Source: VYFG01 sp965203365 (GTDB taxonomy: Bacteria; Pseudomonadota; Gammaproteobacteria; Arenicellales; Poriferihabitantaceae). Taken from it: a stretch of 64,000 nt of DNA. Under the pieces are notes generated by a model. The model did no database searches. It was not told the DNA's origin and saw only the letters and a program-made list of their open reading frames with translations. Shown here piece after piece: positions 25,500 to 34,524 of this stretch (position 1 is its first letter; the number at the start of each line of letters is the position of its first letter). Where the stretch lies: assembly GCA_965203365.1 (NCBI GenBank), contig OZ241878.1, positions 868,001 to 932,000 of the forward strand, written 5' to 3'. A program made the position numbers and the translations under genes.

Positions 25500-26049
25500 C
25501 CGGGGGGTCTGCCCGGGGTCTGCGCTCCCCCAATCAGATCGATTTCCCAGTCCCCGTCCCGGCTCTTGGTCACCCCAATCTGCTGGGTGTTCGGCAATGT
25601 CCAACCGACCGGGAATAAGACCCCGTCCCACGTGTCGGCCTCCCCACCCGTTCGGCTGCTTCCCCCCGGCGGCATAGATGCCGGTAAAGGTCTCCACCCG
25701 CCTTTTGGTCCGCTCGGATAGACTGATCAATCCATTCCCGGCCGGCCATCACTTCCTCTTGTTGTCGAGCCCAACCCGCGATGGGTTCCGGGCCCCATCC
25801 GGCCCGCAGCCACTCCTCCGCCCAGCGCTCTGGGGTCATCTTCCGAGGCACGGCGGAGGCTTCCCGGCGCCGGGATGTCGCCTTCCCCTGGACAGGCTGA
25901 TGCCGATCGCCGCGCTGCACGCAATGGCGCATCAGCTCCCGGGAAATCAGGCTGACGTCCCGCCCGAACTGATCAGCCATCGGCCGCTGGGGTCGACCGG
26001 TGGACTGGCGAGCAGAAATGGGCGATCTTTCCGGTTAGGTCAGGGGATG
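25500..26049 (-). pseudogene. IS30-family transposase remnant
   Basis: Read on the minus strand, the remnant begins HPLT-stop-PERSPISARQSTGRPQ, then MADQFGRDVSLISRELMRH. This is the IS30 N-terminal helix-turn-helix (LT..ER..I..L...G.S...IA..LGR..S.ISREL.RN) with an internal TAA. It continues through MTPERWAEEWLRAGWGPEPIAG and a GGDLYRHL-like stretch. A frame change then leads to SRDGDWEIDLIGGA, the GDWE-D motif holding the first catalytic Asp of the IS30 DDE domain. The rest of the catalytic domain is missing or scrambled towards 25375. No terminal inverted repeats were found. Confidence 0.75.
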
Positions 26050-26230
26050 GTAGCCAGACGGCATGACCATTCTCCAGTGCATGAGGAGGAAATTGATTAT
26101 GAAGGGACGACAATATCGCCCTTTCGTCATTATCAGACCTGCCAAGGAAAGCTGCATGCGTCGCAGTGAGCGTCCGAAATCGAGAGAGCGGGTAACAAGA
26201 TCCTCCACCGAACATGGTAAATCGACGGCA

Positions 26231-26259
26231 TGAAAGCAGAATCTCACATAAAGTATAAT
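26231..26259 (+). promoter_or_regulatory. likely aceE promoter
   Basis: A perfect TATAAT lies at 26254-26259, 25 bases before the aceE ATG. The region 17 bases upstream (TGAAAG, 26231-26236) is a poor -35 match, so the promoter may depend on an activator or be weak. No PdhR-type operator was recognised. Confidence 0.45.
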
Positions 26260-26284
26260 AGCTTGAATCAAGAGCGCAAGATTC

Positions 26285-28957
26285 ATGATGCAGTACGAAC
26301 ATCGACCTGATATTGACCCTCTGGAAACTTCCGAGTGGTTGGATGCGTTAAATGCCGTCATTGCCAATGAGGGCCATCACAGAGCGCATTTCCTGATTGA
26401 GTCACTGATCGACAGTGCTCGGCGATCAGGTGTTCATATCCCCTATCATGCGAATACTGCCTACCTCAATACCATTCCCGTTCATATGGAAGAACACAGC
26501 CCGGGGGATCATGCCCTGGAGCGTCGCATCCGGGCATTTATTCGTTGGAACGCGATGGCAATGGTGGTACGGGCGAATCGGATTTCCACCGAACTCGGTG
26601 GCCATATTGCCAGTTTCGCTTCCGCCGCAACACTCTATGATGTGGGGTTCAATCATTTTTGGCGAGCGCAAAATGAACAGCAACTTGGCGACATGCTATT
26701 TATTCAGGGCCATTCTGCCCCAGGTATCTATGCTCGGGCCTATCTTGAACGGCGTATCAATGCCGACAAGCTCCGGCTGTTTCGTCAAGAAGTGGACAGT
26801 GATGGACTCTCATCTTACCCACACCCTTGGTTAATGCCGGATTTTTGGCAGTTTCCTACCGTCTCGATGGGACTGGGACCGATCATGGCAATTTACCAGG
26901 CCCGTTATATGAAATACCTGGAGAATCGGAACCTGATTGAATCCAGTGATCGTAAGGTCTGGGCATTTCTGGGCGATGGGGAAATGGACGAACCTGAGTC
27001 CGTCGGCGCACTGTCGGTTGCGGGTCGTGAAAACCTGGACAATTTGATTTTTGTCGTGAACTGCAATTTACAACGTCTTGACGGTCCAGTTCGGGGTAAT
27101 GGCAAGATCATCCAGGAATTGGAAAGCGATTTTCGTGGGGCCGGCTGGAACGTGATCAAGCTGATCTGGGGGTCCTACTGGGATCCACTTTTGGCAAGAG
27201 ACGATAAAGGATTGCTCAAGCAACGTATGGAGGAAGTTGTCGATGGAGAATATCAGGTCATGAAGGCACGTGACGGAGCCTATGTCAGGGAACACTTTTT
27301 CGGCAAGTATCAGGAATTGCGTGAGATGGTATCCAACATGACCGATGAGGATGTCTGGAGGCTGAACCGGGGTGGACACGACCCGCACAAGATTTATGCC
27401 GCATACGCCGCCGCTGTAAAACATGCCCATCAGCCGACTGTCATTCTGGCGAAAACGGTCAAGGGATACGGTATGGGAGAAGCCGGTGAGGGACAAAACA
27501 CAACGCACCAGCAAAAAAAGATGGGAGAAGAGGCTTTGTTTGCTTTTCGTGATCGTTTCAATATCCCCTTGTCCGATCAAGAGGTCGCAGAGGCCCCCTT
27601 CTACCGCCCAAGTGTCGACTCGGCTGAAACCGAATATCTCATTGAGCGCCGACGTGCCTTGGGTGGTTTCTTGCCGGCTAGATCAAGGGGCTCCAACCCT
27701 CTGTTTCAAGTGCCAAAACTGGATATCTTCCAATCCCAACTCGAAGGCTCCGGTGACCGCGAAATCTCCACCACGATGGTTTTCGTACGCTTATTATCTG
27801 CCTTGGTTCGGGATCGGGAGATGAAACAATACGTGGTGCCCATCATTCCCGATGAGTCACGCACATTCGGCATGGAAGGCATGTTTCGTCAGCTTGGCAT
27901 CTATGCACCCCAAGGACAGTTGTACGAACCGGAAGATGCGGACCAACTGATGTTTTACCGCGAAGACCAAAGTGGACAGGTACTGCAAGAAGGCATCAAT
28001 GAGGCGGGGGCCATGTGCTCCTGGATCGCAGCCGCCACTTCCTACAGCAATCATGATCTGCATACCGTTCCTTTTTATATCTTCTACTCCATGTTCGGAT
28101 TTCAACGGATTGGCGACCTTTGCTGGGCTGCCGGGGATATGCGGGCCCGAGGATTTATTATTGGCGGAACGGCGGGTCGTACCACCCTTGCGGGTGAAGG
28201 CTTGCAACATCAGGACGGTCACAGCCTCATACTATCCAACACAGTACCAAACTGCATCTCCTATGATCCTACTTACAGCTATGAACTGGCCATGATCATC
28301 CGAGATGGGCTGAGACGCATGTATGCCGAGCAAGAGAGTGTCTATTATTACATTACTGTGATGAACGAGAACTATACCCATCCCCCAATGCCTACAGGTG
28401 TCGAGGAGGGTATCTTGCGAGGCATGTACCTGCTTCGCAGCACTACTAAATCGGGCAATCACCTGAAGGTGCGTCTTCTTGGCAGTGGTACGATTCTGCG
28501 CGAAGTGGAGGCGGGGGCTACGATCTTGGCGGAAGAGTATGGAGTCGACAGCGATATCTGGAGTGTGACCAGTTTCAATGAACTGGCACGGGACGGTCAC
28601 GACACCGACCGCCACAACCGATTGCATCCGAATGACGAACCGCGGAAGAGCTATATCCAGATGTGCCTTGAAAATAGCACTGGACCTGTTATTGCGGCCA
28701 CGGACTACATGAAGTTGTATGCGGATCAGATCCGCGCCTGGGTGCCAGCACCCTATCATATACTGGGAACAGATGGTTTCGGACGAAGTGACGTACGGGA
28801 GAAATTGCGGCGTTTTTTCGAAGTCGATAGACAACATGTGGTGATTGCCAGCTTGCATGCCCTCGCGTTGCAAGAGCAGGTTTCATCCGATGTGGTGGAC
28901 GATGCCATCAAGCGGTGGGATATCAATCCTGACAAGACAAATCCCAGAGAAGCCTGA
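26285..28957 (+). CDS. aceE: pyruvate dehydrogenase E1, homodimeric type
   Basis: The 890-residue E1 decarboxylates pyruvate and acetylates lipoyl groups on E2. The start MMQYEHRPDIDPLETSEWLDALNAV is typical; two ATGs in tandem make the exact start ambiguous by one codon. The thiamine diphosphate motif runs from GDGEMDEPESVGALS to NCN, and the AceE-type YFYNEN-equivalent region reads YYYITVMNENYTHP. It is the first gene of aceE-aceF-lpdA, 7 bases before the aceF start, and sits directly to the right of the decayed island. Confidence 0.97.
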   Translation: MMQYEHRPDIDPLETSEWLDALNAVIANEGHHRAHFLIESLIDSARRSGVHIPYHANTAYLNTIPVHMEEHSPGDHALERRIRAFIRWNAMAMVVRANRISTELGGHIASFASAATLYDVGFNHFWRAQNEQQLGDMLFIQGHSAPGIYARAYLERRINADKLRLFRQEVDSDGLSSYPHPWLMPDFWQFPTVSMGLGPIMAIYQARYMKYLENRNLIESSDRKVWAFLGDGEMDEPESVGALSVAGRENLDNLIFVVNCNLQRLDGPVRGNGKIIQELESDFRGAGWNVIKLIWGSYWDPLLARDDKGLLKQRMEEVVDGEYQVMKARDGAYVREHFFGKYQELREMVSNMTDEDVWRLNRGGHDPHKIYAAYAAAVKHAHQPTVILAKTVKGYGMGEAGEGQNTTHQQKKMGEEALFAFRDRFNIPLSDQEVAEAPFYRPSVDSAETEYLIERRRALGGFLPARSRGSNPLFQVPKLDIFQSQLEGSGDREISTTMVFVRLLSALVRDREMKQYVVPIIPDESRTFGMEGMFRQLGIYAPQGQLYEPEDADQLMFYREDQSGQVLQEGINEAGAMCSWIAAATSYSNHDLHTVPFYIFYSMFGFQRIGDLCWAAGDMRARGFIIGGTAGRTTLAGEGLQHQDGHSLILSNTVPNCISYDPTYSYELAMIIRDGLRRMYAEQESVYYYITVMNENYTHPPMPTGVEEGILRGMYLLRSTTKSGNHLKVRLLGSGTILREVEAGATILAEEYGVDSDIWSVTSFNELARDGHDTDRHNRLHPNDEPRKSYIQMCLENSTGPVIAATDYMKLYADQIRAWVPAPYHILGTDGFGRSDVREKLRRFFEVDRQHVVIASLHALALQEQVSSDVVDDAIKRWDINPDKTNPREA

Positions 28958-28964
28958 CATTACC

Positions 28965-30278
28965 ATGTCGTCCATCATTGAAGTGCAGATACCGGATATT
29001 GGCGACTTTGCCGAAGTGGAAGTCATTGAGATTCTGGTCGCTCCTGGACACCAGGTGAACATTGAGGATCCGCTGCTCACTTTAGAAAGCGACAAGGCGA
29101 CCATGGACGTTCCATCTCCAAACGCCGGTGTAATCCGTGAAGTGAGAATTACTGTTGGTGATCGGGTATCGGAAGGAACCGTGGTGGCAATGCTTGAACC
29201 TTCGAATGATCAGTCTCCTTCACCGGCAGAATCCAATGCAGTCGCAACCAGTGAATTGCCTGAGGCGATTGCCGAGATAACCGAAGGCACTGAAGAACAA
29301 GCACTTGCCGCATCAATACCCTATACCCCGCCTACTTCCCTACCGCCTCCGGTACAGAAATCGGGTAGTGCTCTCCCACATGCGAGCCCGGGAATGCGAC
29401 GCTTTGCGCGTGAACTCGGTGCGGACCTTGCCCAAATCAATGGAACGGGACCCAAAGGGCGAATCCTCAAAGAGGACATCAAGCTTTGGATCAAAAACAA
29501 ACTGTCCACTGTGGGGGTTGATGACTCCTCACAAAAGGAATCGGGTATCCCAAAAATCCCCAGCATCGACTTCACAAAGTTTGGTCCGGTGGAAACCGTC
29601 TCTTTGAGCCGGATCAAGAAAATCTCCGGGCAGCACCTCCAAATGGCCTGGCTTAATGTGCCCCATGTCACTCATCATGACGAAGCAGATATCACGGAAC
29701 TGGAAGAATTCCGCCAGTCACTCAAGGAAGAAGCCGTTCAGGAGGGGATACGGATCACGCTATTGGGGTTTGTACTCAAGATCATGGTCAGTGCGCTCAA
29801 GAAATTTCCCAGCTTTAATGCCTCGATTCACCCCAATGGAGAAACGCTGATCCTCAAGAAGTATTTCCACATTGGGGTCGCAGTGGATACTCCCAACGGA
29901 CTGGTAGTTCCCGTCATTCGGGATGTGGACCGAAAGTCCATCTTCGACTTGGCGCGGGAACTCGGGCAGATCAGTGAAACGGCACGAAATGGCAAGTTGA
30001 CTCCGACCGATATGCAGGGAGGCTGTATCAGCATCTCCAGTCTTGGTGGAATTGGTGGCACCTCTTTCACACCGATTGTCAATGCGCCGGAAGTCGCCAT
30101 TCTCGGTCTGTCACGTGCCCGTATGACTCCGATATGGGATGGGGAGGAATTTGCTCCCCGGCTTATGTTGCCTCTTAGTCTGTCCTACGATCATCGGGTG
30201 ATCGACGGGGCCGAAGCCGCCAGATTTTGTGCATACCTTGCCCGGGCACTGACGGATATGCGCCGGATTTCACTGTGA
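28965..30278 (+). CDS. aceF: dihydrolipoamide acetyltransferase E2, one lipoyl domain
   Basis: E2 core of pyruvate dehydrogenase, 437 residues from the ATG at 28965. One lipoyl domain with Lys44 in ESDKATMDVPSP; a Pro/Ala/Glu-rich linker; a peripheral-subunit-binding domain (SPGMRRFARELGADLAQ, GPKGRILKEDI); and the catalytic domain ending with SLSYDHRVIDGAEAARF (His410). E. coli AceF has three lipoyl domains; a single one here is compensated by another on E3. Same transcript as aceE and lpdA. Confidence 0.96.
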   Translation: MSSIIEVQIPDIGDFAEVEVIEILVAPGHQVNIEDPLLTLESDKATMDVPSPNAGVIREVRITVGDRVSEGTVVAMLEPSNDQSPSPAESNAVATSELPEAIAEITEGTEEQALAASIPYTPPTSLPPPVQKSGSALPHASPGMRRFARELGADLAQINGTGPKGRILKEDIKLWIKNKLSTVGVDDSSQKESGIPKIPSIDFTKFGPVETVSLSRIKKISGQHLQMAWLNVPHVTHHDEADITELEEFRQSLKEEAVQEGIRITLLGFVLKIMVSALKKFPSFNASIHPNGETLILKKYFHIGVAVDTPNGLVVPVIRDVDRKSIFDLARELGQISETARNGKLTPTDMQGGCISISSLGGIGGTSFTPIVNAPEVAILGLSRARMTPIWDGEEFAPRLMLPLSLSYDHRVIDGAEAARFCAYLARALTDMRRISL

Positions 30279-30294
30279 AATGATCTAGGCCAAA

Positions 30295-32082
30295 ATGCAA
30301 CTGGTCGAAATAACGATTCCCGATCTTGGGGATTTTCAAGATATCCCCATCATTGAAATTTATGTCCATCCCGGAGACAGGGTATCCGTCACTGATCCGC
30401 TGCTGGCTCTGGAGAGTGACAAGGCTACGATGGAAATACCCTCCCCCTACTCCGGGGCGATTCGGGAACTCAAGGTAACCGTCGGTGAAACTGTGTCCGA
30501 GGGCGATATTATCCTGACGCTGGAGAAAGATCTGACCACAGGAATCCCCTTGGATTCCGACAGTCTCACAGGGTCTTCGACGGGATCTGCTGAAGTGGAA
30601 GACGTGGCCACTCCCGTATCCGAACCACTTGAAGATATGACAGTCACACTCTCCGATAACAATCCGCAGGTCGACCTCGTGGTACTTGGGTCAGGCCCTG
30701 GTGGTTATACCGCCGCTTTTCGGGCCGCCGACCTGGGCCTGAATGTGGTGCTGGTCGAAAAATATCGTGATCTTGGCGGGGTGTGTCTGAATGTGGGCTG
30801 CATTCCGTCCAAAGCCTTGCTTCATGTTGCCCAAGTCATTGCAGATGTCGAGGAAGCCACCTCTGTGGGCTTGACATTCGGTACACCAAAATATGACCTG
30901 GATGCCATACGGCAATGGAAAAGTGGGGTGGTCAACCAACTCACCCAAGGACTAGTAGGGTTGGCCAGGAAAAGAGCCATCACGGTGATTCATGGAATCG
31001 CGGAATTCGCGAGTCCCCACCAGTTGTGCATAACGAGTATCGAAGACAAGACCAGCGTCAGTTTTAGAAATGCGGTCATTGCTGTCGGCAGTGAACCGGC
31101 ACAGATTCCGGGATTTCCTTATGACGACCCCCGAATCATCGACTCCACCAAAGCTCTCGACTTGGACGATATCCCGGAACGGTTGCTCATTGTCGGTGGC
31201 GGAATCGTCGGGTTGGAAATGGCCACTGTGTATCATGCGCTCGGCAGCCGAATCAGTATTGTAGAGAAGCTGGATGAGATCATCGCCGGCGCAGATCCCG
31301 ACATGGTCCGGCCGCTCCTGAAGAAGATCCAGGCTCAATATGACAACATTTGGACAGGGACCAGTGTTGTCGCTATGGAATCCACCGAAAAGGGCCTCGC
31401 GGTATCTTTCCAGGGTCCGAATGCCCCTGCTGGAGACGTTTTTGACAAGGTGCTGATCTCAGTGGGACGCTCTTCGAATGGGGACAAGATCCATGCCGAT
31501 GCCGCTGGTGTGTCTGTTGATGCACAAGGATTCATCCCGGTGGATGAGCAAATGCGAACAAATGTTCCTCACATTTTCGCGATCGGTGATGTCGTGGGTC
31601 AACCGATGCTGGCCCACAAGGCGGTCCATGAAGGCAAAGTCGCTGCAGAAGTCATTGCTGGACTGAAAAGTGGATTCGATGCTCGAATGATTCCTTCTGT
31701 CGCTTATACTAACCCCGAGGTTGCTTGGGTGGGACTCACAGAAATCGAGGCCAAACGCAAAAACATCCCCTATGAAAAAGGCTCTTTCCCTTGGGCCGCC
31801 AGCGGACGGTCATTGTCTATGGGGCGCAAAGATGGTATTACCAAGCTGCTTTTTGATCCGAAGACCAACCGATTGATCGGTGCGGCGATAACCGGCCTCA
31901 ATGCGGGTGACCTAATTGCCGAAGCCACTTTGGCGATCGAAATGAACGCCGATGCTAGCGATATTGGCTTGACCGTCCATCCGCACCCAACGCTAGCGGA
32001 AACTATCGGTATGGCAGCGGAAGCTTTCGAAGGAACGATCACTGACTTGTATCTCCCCAAAAGTATCAATCGCATCATCTAA
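30295..32082 (+). CDS. lpdA: dihydrolipoamide dehydrogenase E3 with N-terminal lipoyl domain
   Basis: A 595-residue E3 that reoxidises dihydrolipoyl groups with FAD and NAD+. Residues 1-80 form a lipoyl domain (Lys43 in ESDKATMEIPSP), joined by an acidic Ser/Thr linker to the flavoprotein. The flavoprotein has GSGPGGYTAAFRAADLG, the redox disulfide C164/C169 in GGVCLNVGCIPSKALLH, an NAD-binding GGGIVGLEMATVYHALG and the dimer-interface HPHPTLAETIGMA. Lipoylated E3 is known in Neisseria and some other proteobacteria. Last gene of the PDH operon. Confidence 0.96.
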   Translation: MQLVEITIPDLGDFQDIPIIEIYVHPGDRVSVTDPLLALESDKATMEIPSPYSGAIRELKVTVGETVSEGDIILTLEKDLTTGIPLDSDSLTGSSTGSAEVEDVATPVSEPLEDMTVTLSDNNPQVDLVVLGSGPGGYTAAFRAADLGLNVVLVEKYRDLGGVCLNVGCIPSKALLHVAQVIADVEEATSVGLTFGTPKYDLDAIRQWKSGVVNQLTQGLVGLARKRAITVIHGIAEFASPHQLCITSIEDKTSVSFRNAVIAVGSEPAQIPGFPYDDPRIIDSTKALDLDDIPERLLIVGGGIVGLEMATVYHALGSRISIVEKLDEIIAGADPDMVRPLLKKIQAQYDNIWTGTSVVAMESTEKGLAVSFQGPNAPAGDVFDKVLISVGRSSNGDKIHADAAGVSVDAQGFIPVDEQMRTNVPHIFAIGDVVGQPMLAHKAVHEGKVAAEVIAGLKSGFDARMIPSVAYTNPEVAWVGLTEIEAKRKNIPYEKGSFPWAASGRSLSMGRKDGITKLLFDPKTNRLIGAAITGLNAGDLIAEATLAIEMNADASDIGLTVHPHPTLAETIGMAAEAFEGTITDLYLPKSINRII

Positions 32083-32549
32083 CCAAGACAAATTTGCAAC
32101 CAGAGTAACCGAACACCTTTTCTACATGATGTTCCTCGAATGGGAAGCGACGGTCTCCAATTGGTTGTGAGACAAGATAGTGTTCGGAATTGTCCTTAAG
32201 GCGTATGGGTTGGAGCATGCATGAGGAAAGCTGTTCTGTGAGGAAACATAAACCAGCTGAAACTGACGATCAGAGATTCTCCCTGTCGGAATCTGCGGAC
32301 CTTGCGTTGTAACTGGGTGGAAAAGACGCCCCACCCCTAGACGGAACTTCATGTGGGGAATTTTCACATAACTCCTTGATATAACACAGGGAAACCTGGT
32401 TTTGAAACTCTTCGAACTGGATATTTGTTCCCATGAAAAGATTTCGAAAAATCAGAGGAATGCATCCGATAGAAATTAAATAAATAATTGTTTTATTTTT
32501 ATGATACGAATTGACACTTGAGACCGACTTGATTATTATCCATCCATTA
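32083..32549. other. gap between lpdA and the insertion sequence
   Basis: No gene seen. The last 100 bases before the insertion sequence are A/T rich. An imperfect palindrome at the junction (CCATC-ATTAT-gttccc-ATAAT-GATGG, about 32541-32569) may mark the element end or its target. No clear terminator was found after lpdA. Confidence 0.5.
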
Positions 32550-34328
32550 TGTTCCCATAATTAGATGGTGCCATGGCCTTCAATATCGAATCGGTTCCCA
32601 ATCGGTCGGGCAAGCCCGCCATCCTCCTGCGTGAAGCCTGGCGCGAGGGCCGCCGCATTCGCCAGCGGACCGTCGCCCACCTCTCGCGGTTTCCGCCCGA
32701 AGTCATCGAGGGGTTTCGGGCGGTGCTCAAAGGCGCTGTCGCCGTCCGGGACATCGACCCACTGATCCAGGTGGAGCGCTCTTGGGGACCTGGGCAGGTC
32801 GCGGCGGTCTTGGGCATGGCCCGAGCACTGGGCCTGGAGCGCTGCCTGCACCGCGACGACCGTCGTGAGCGTCAGCTGGCCCTGGCCGCCATCGTCGCCC
32901 GGGTGCTGTCGCCCGATTCCCAGCTGGCCACCGCCCGACAGCGGTCACCCCAGACGGCGACGAGCCGCCTCGGGGCGATGCTCGGTCTGGGGGCGGTGAG
33001 TGGGAACGAAGTCCTGGGCATGCTCGACTGGCTGCTGGCGCGTCAGCCTGGGATTGAGCGCCATCTCGCCCGCCAGCATCTCCAGGGGGGAACGCTCATT
33101 CTCTACGATGTGAGCAGTTCCTACCTGGAAGGTACCCACGGCCCGCGGGCGGAATTCGGATACAATCGTGACGGAAAGGCGGGCAAACGGCAGATCGTCT
33201 ATGGATTGCTGTGTGCCGCCGACGGGTGTCCCGTGGCCATCGAAGTCTTTCCGGGAAACACGGCCGACCCCAAAACGGTGGTCCATCAAATCAACAAGAT
33301 CCGTCGGCGTTTTGGCATCCATCGCCTGGCTTGGGTGGGAGATCGAGGGATGCTGACCACCGCTCGGATCCGCGAGGACCTGGAGCCAGCGGGCCTGGAC
33401 TGGATCTCGGCGCTGAAGACCCCGGATATCCGCCAACTACTCCAGCACGGTGCCCCGGGTGAGCCGGCTCCGCTCGTGCCGGAAACCCTGATCCCCGATG
33501 CCATCGCCGAGGTCACGGGGCCGGACTTCCCCGGAGAACGCCTGATCGTCTGCCTGAATCCGAGACTGCAGACCGAACGGCGGCGCAAACGCCAGGCTCG
33601 GTTGAGGGCGACGGCCAAGGCGCTGGAGCGGATCGCCGCCTCAGTGCGGTCTGGCCGGCTGAAGGGGGTGGGGGCCATTGAACGCCGGGTGGGTCAGGAG
33701 ATCCCCCGTCACCAGGTCGCCAAGCATTTCGAGATCCAGGTGACCGACCGCCGCTTGGTCTGGCGCCAGCGCCCCGAACGGATCATCGCCGAAGCACGAC
33801 TCGACGGCATCGATGTCATCCGGACCTCTCTGGAGGCCGAGACGCTGGGAGCCGCCGAGGCGGTGGAGGCCTACAAGCGCCTCGCGGGGGTGGAACGGGC
33901 GTTCCGGCGTAGGAAGAGCGACCTGAGAATCCGCCCGATCCATGTGTACTCCGCCGATCATGTCCGTGCCCATATCTTCCTTTGTATGCTGGCCTACTAT
34001 GTGGAATGGCACCTGCGTCAACGTCTGGCTCCGATGCTGTTCGAGGACGATGACCGGGCCGCGGCGCAGGCCGCCCGGGATACGCCGGTCGCCCCGGCCC
34101 AGCCGTCCCCGGCCGCCCAATCCAAGGCCGCGACCCGGGTCACGGCCGAGGGCCTGCCCGTCCACAGCTTCCGTCCCCGGCTCGACGACTTGGCCAGCCT
34201 AGCCTTGAATCAGGTCCGTCTGCGGGGCCCGGCCAATCGTCGGCTGACGCTGGTCACCCAGCCCACGGCAGTCCAGAAACGGGCCTTCGAACTGCTCGGT
34301 GTCAAGCCGGATCGAGGTGTTCCCATAA
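32550..34328 (+). mobile_element. IS1634-family insertion sequence (ends provisional)
   Basis: A single transposase gene that is visibly richer in G and C than the genes around it marks an insertion sequence. The 11-mer TGTTCCCATAA occurs at 32550-32560, just before the gene, and again in the same orientation at 34318-34328, at its 3' end. Terminal inverted repeats were not found, so the boundaries are only provisional. The element lies downstream of both lpdA and recO and interrupts neither. Confidence 0.7.
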
Positions 34329-34342
34329 ATATGACAGATTGA
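32573..34342 (+). CDS. IS1634-family transposase
   Basis: A 589-residue DDE transposase with an N-terminal WREGRRIRQRTVAHLSRFP segment characteristic of IS1634 relatives. The first Asp is in LILYDVSSSYLEG, the second in WVGDRGMLTTA, and the Glu in GVERAFRRRKSDLRIRPIHVY, followed by RAHIFLCMLAYYVEWHLR. A low-complexity Ala/Pro insertion is present near residue 505. The frame is intact, so the element may still be active. Codon use is strongly G/C biased at third positions, unlike its neighbours, suggesting recent arrival. Confidence 0.93.
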   Translation: MAFNIESVPNRSGKPAILLREAWREGRRIRQRTVAHLSRFPPEVIEGFRAVLKGAVAVRDIDPLIQVERSWGPGQVAAVLGMARALGLERCLHRDDRRERQLALAAIVARVLSPDSQLATARQRSPQTATSRLGAMLGLGAVSGNEVLGMLDWLLARQPGIERHLARQHLQGGTLILYDVSSSYLEGTHGPRAEFGYNRDGKAGKRQIVYGLLCAADGCPVAIEVFPGNTADPKTVVHQINKIRRRFGIHRLAWVGDRGMLTTARIREDLEPAGLDWISALKTPDIRQLLQHGAPGEPAPLVPETLIPDAIAEVTGPDFPGERLIVCLNPRLQTERRRKRQARLRATAKALERIAASVRSGRLKGVGAIERRVGQEIPRHQVAKHFEIQVTDRRLVWRQRPERIIAEARLDGIDVIRTSLEAETLGAAEAVEAYKRLAGVERAFRRRKSDLRIRPIHVYSADHVRAHIFLCMLAYYVEWHLRQRLAPMLFEDDDRAAAQAARDTPVAPAQPSPAAQSKAATRVTAEGLPVHSFRPRLDDLASLALNQVRLRGPANRRLTLVTQPTAVQKRAFELLGVKPDRGVPINMTD

Positions 34343-34524
34343 ACGACAGCCAAAAAACCAAGAAACCAATGAAAATCAGCCAGATGAGATCAGGATACTG
34401 CTTTTTTTGCCCGTGAAGTTCCGCCTAGAGTTTGAATCAGAAAAGAGGGTATGAATCGAGTGGATTGCTGACAAAAATTGTTCCCCATGGTCTTGGTGTA
34501 GTCCCCATCAAATGGGGCCATGCC

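Noticed and set aside
25678..26169. Plus-strand frame of 163 codons in the island.
   Set aside because: It runs antisense to the IS30 remnant, whose minus-strand residues match the family, and it shows no motif of its own.
33641..34165. Long minus-strand frame inside the insertion sequence.
   Set aside because: Shadow of the high-G+C transposase gene; the biased codon use keeps other frames open.
32550..34328. Classical terminal inverted repeats for the insertion sequence.
   Set aside because: The shared 11-mer is in direct orientation; no reverse-complement match of useful length was found within about 150 bases of either end.
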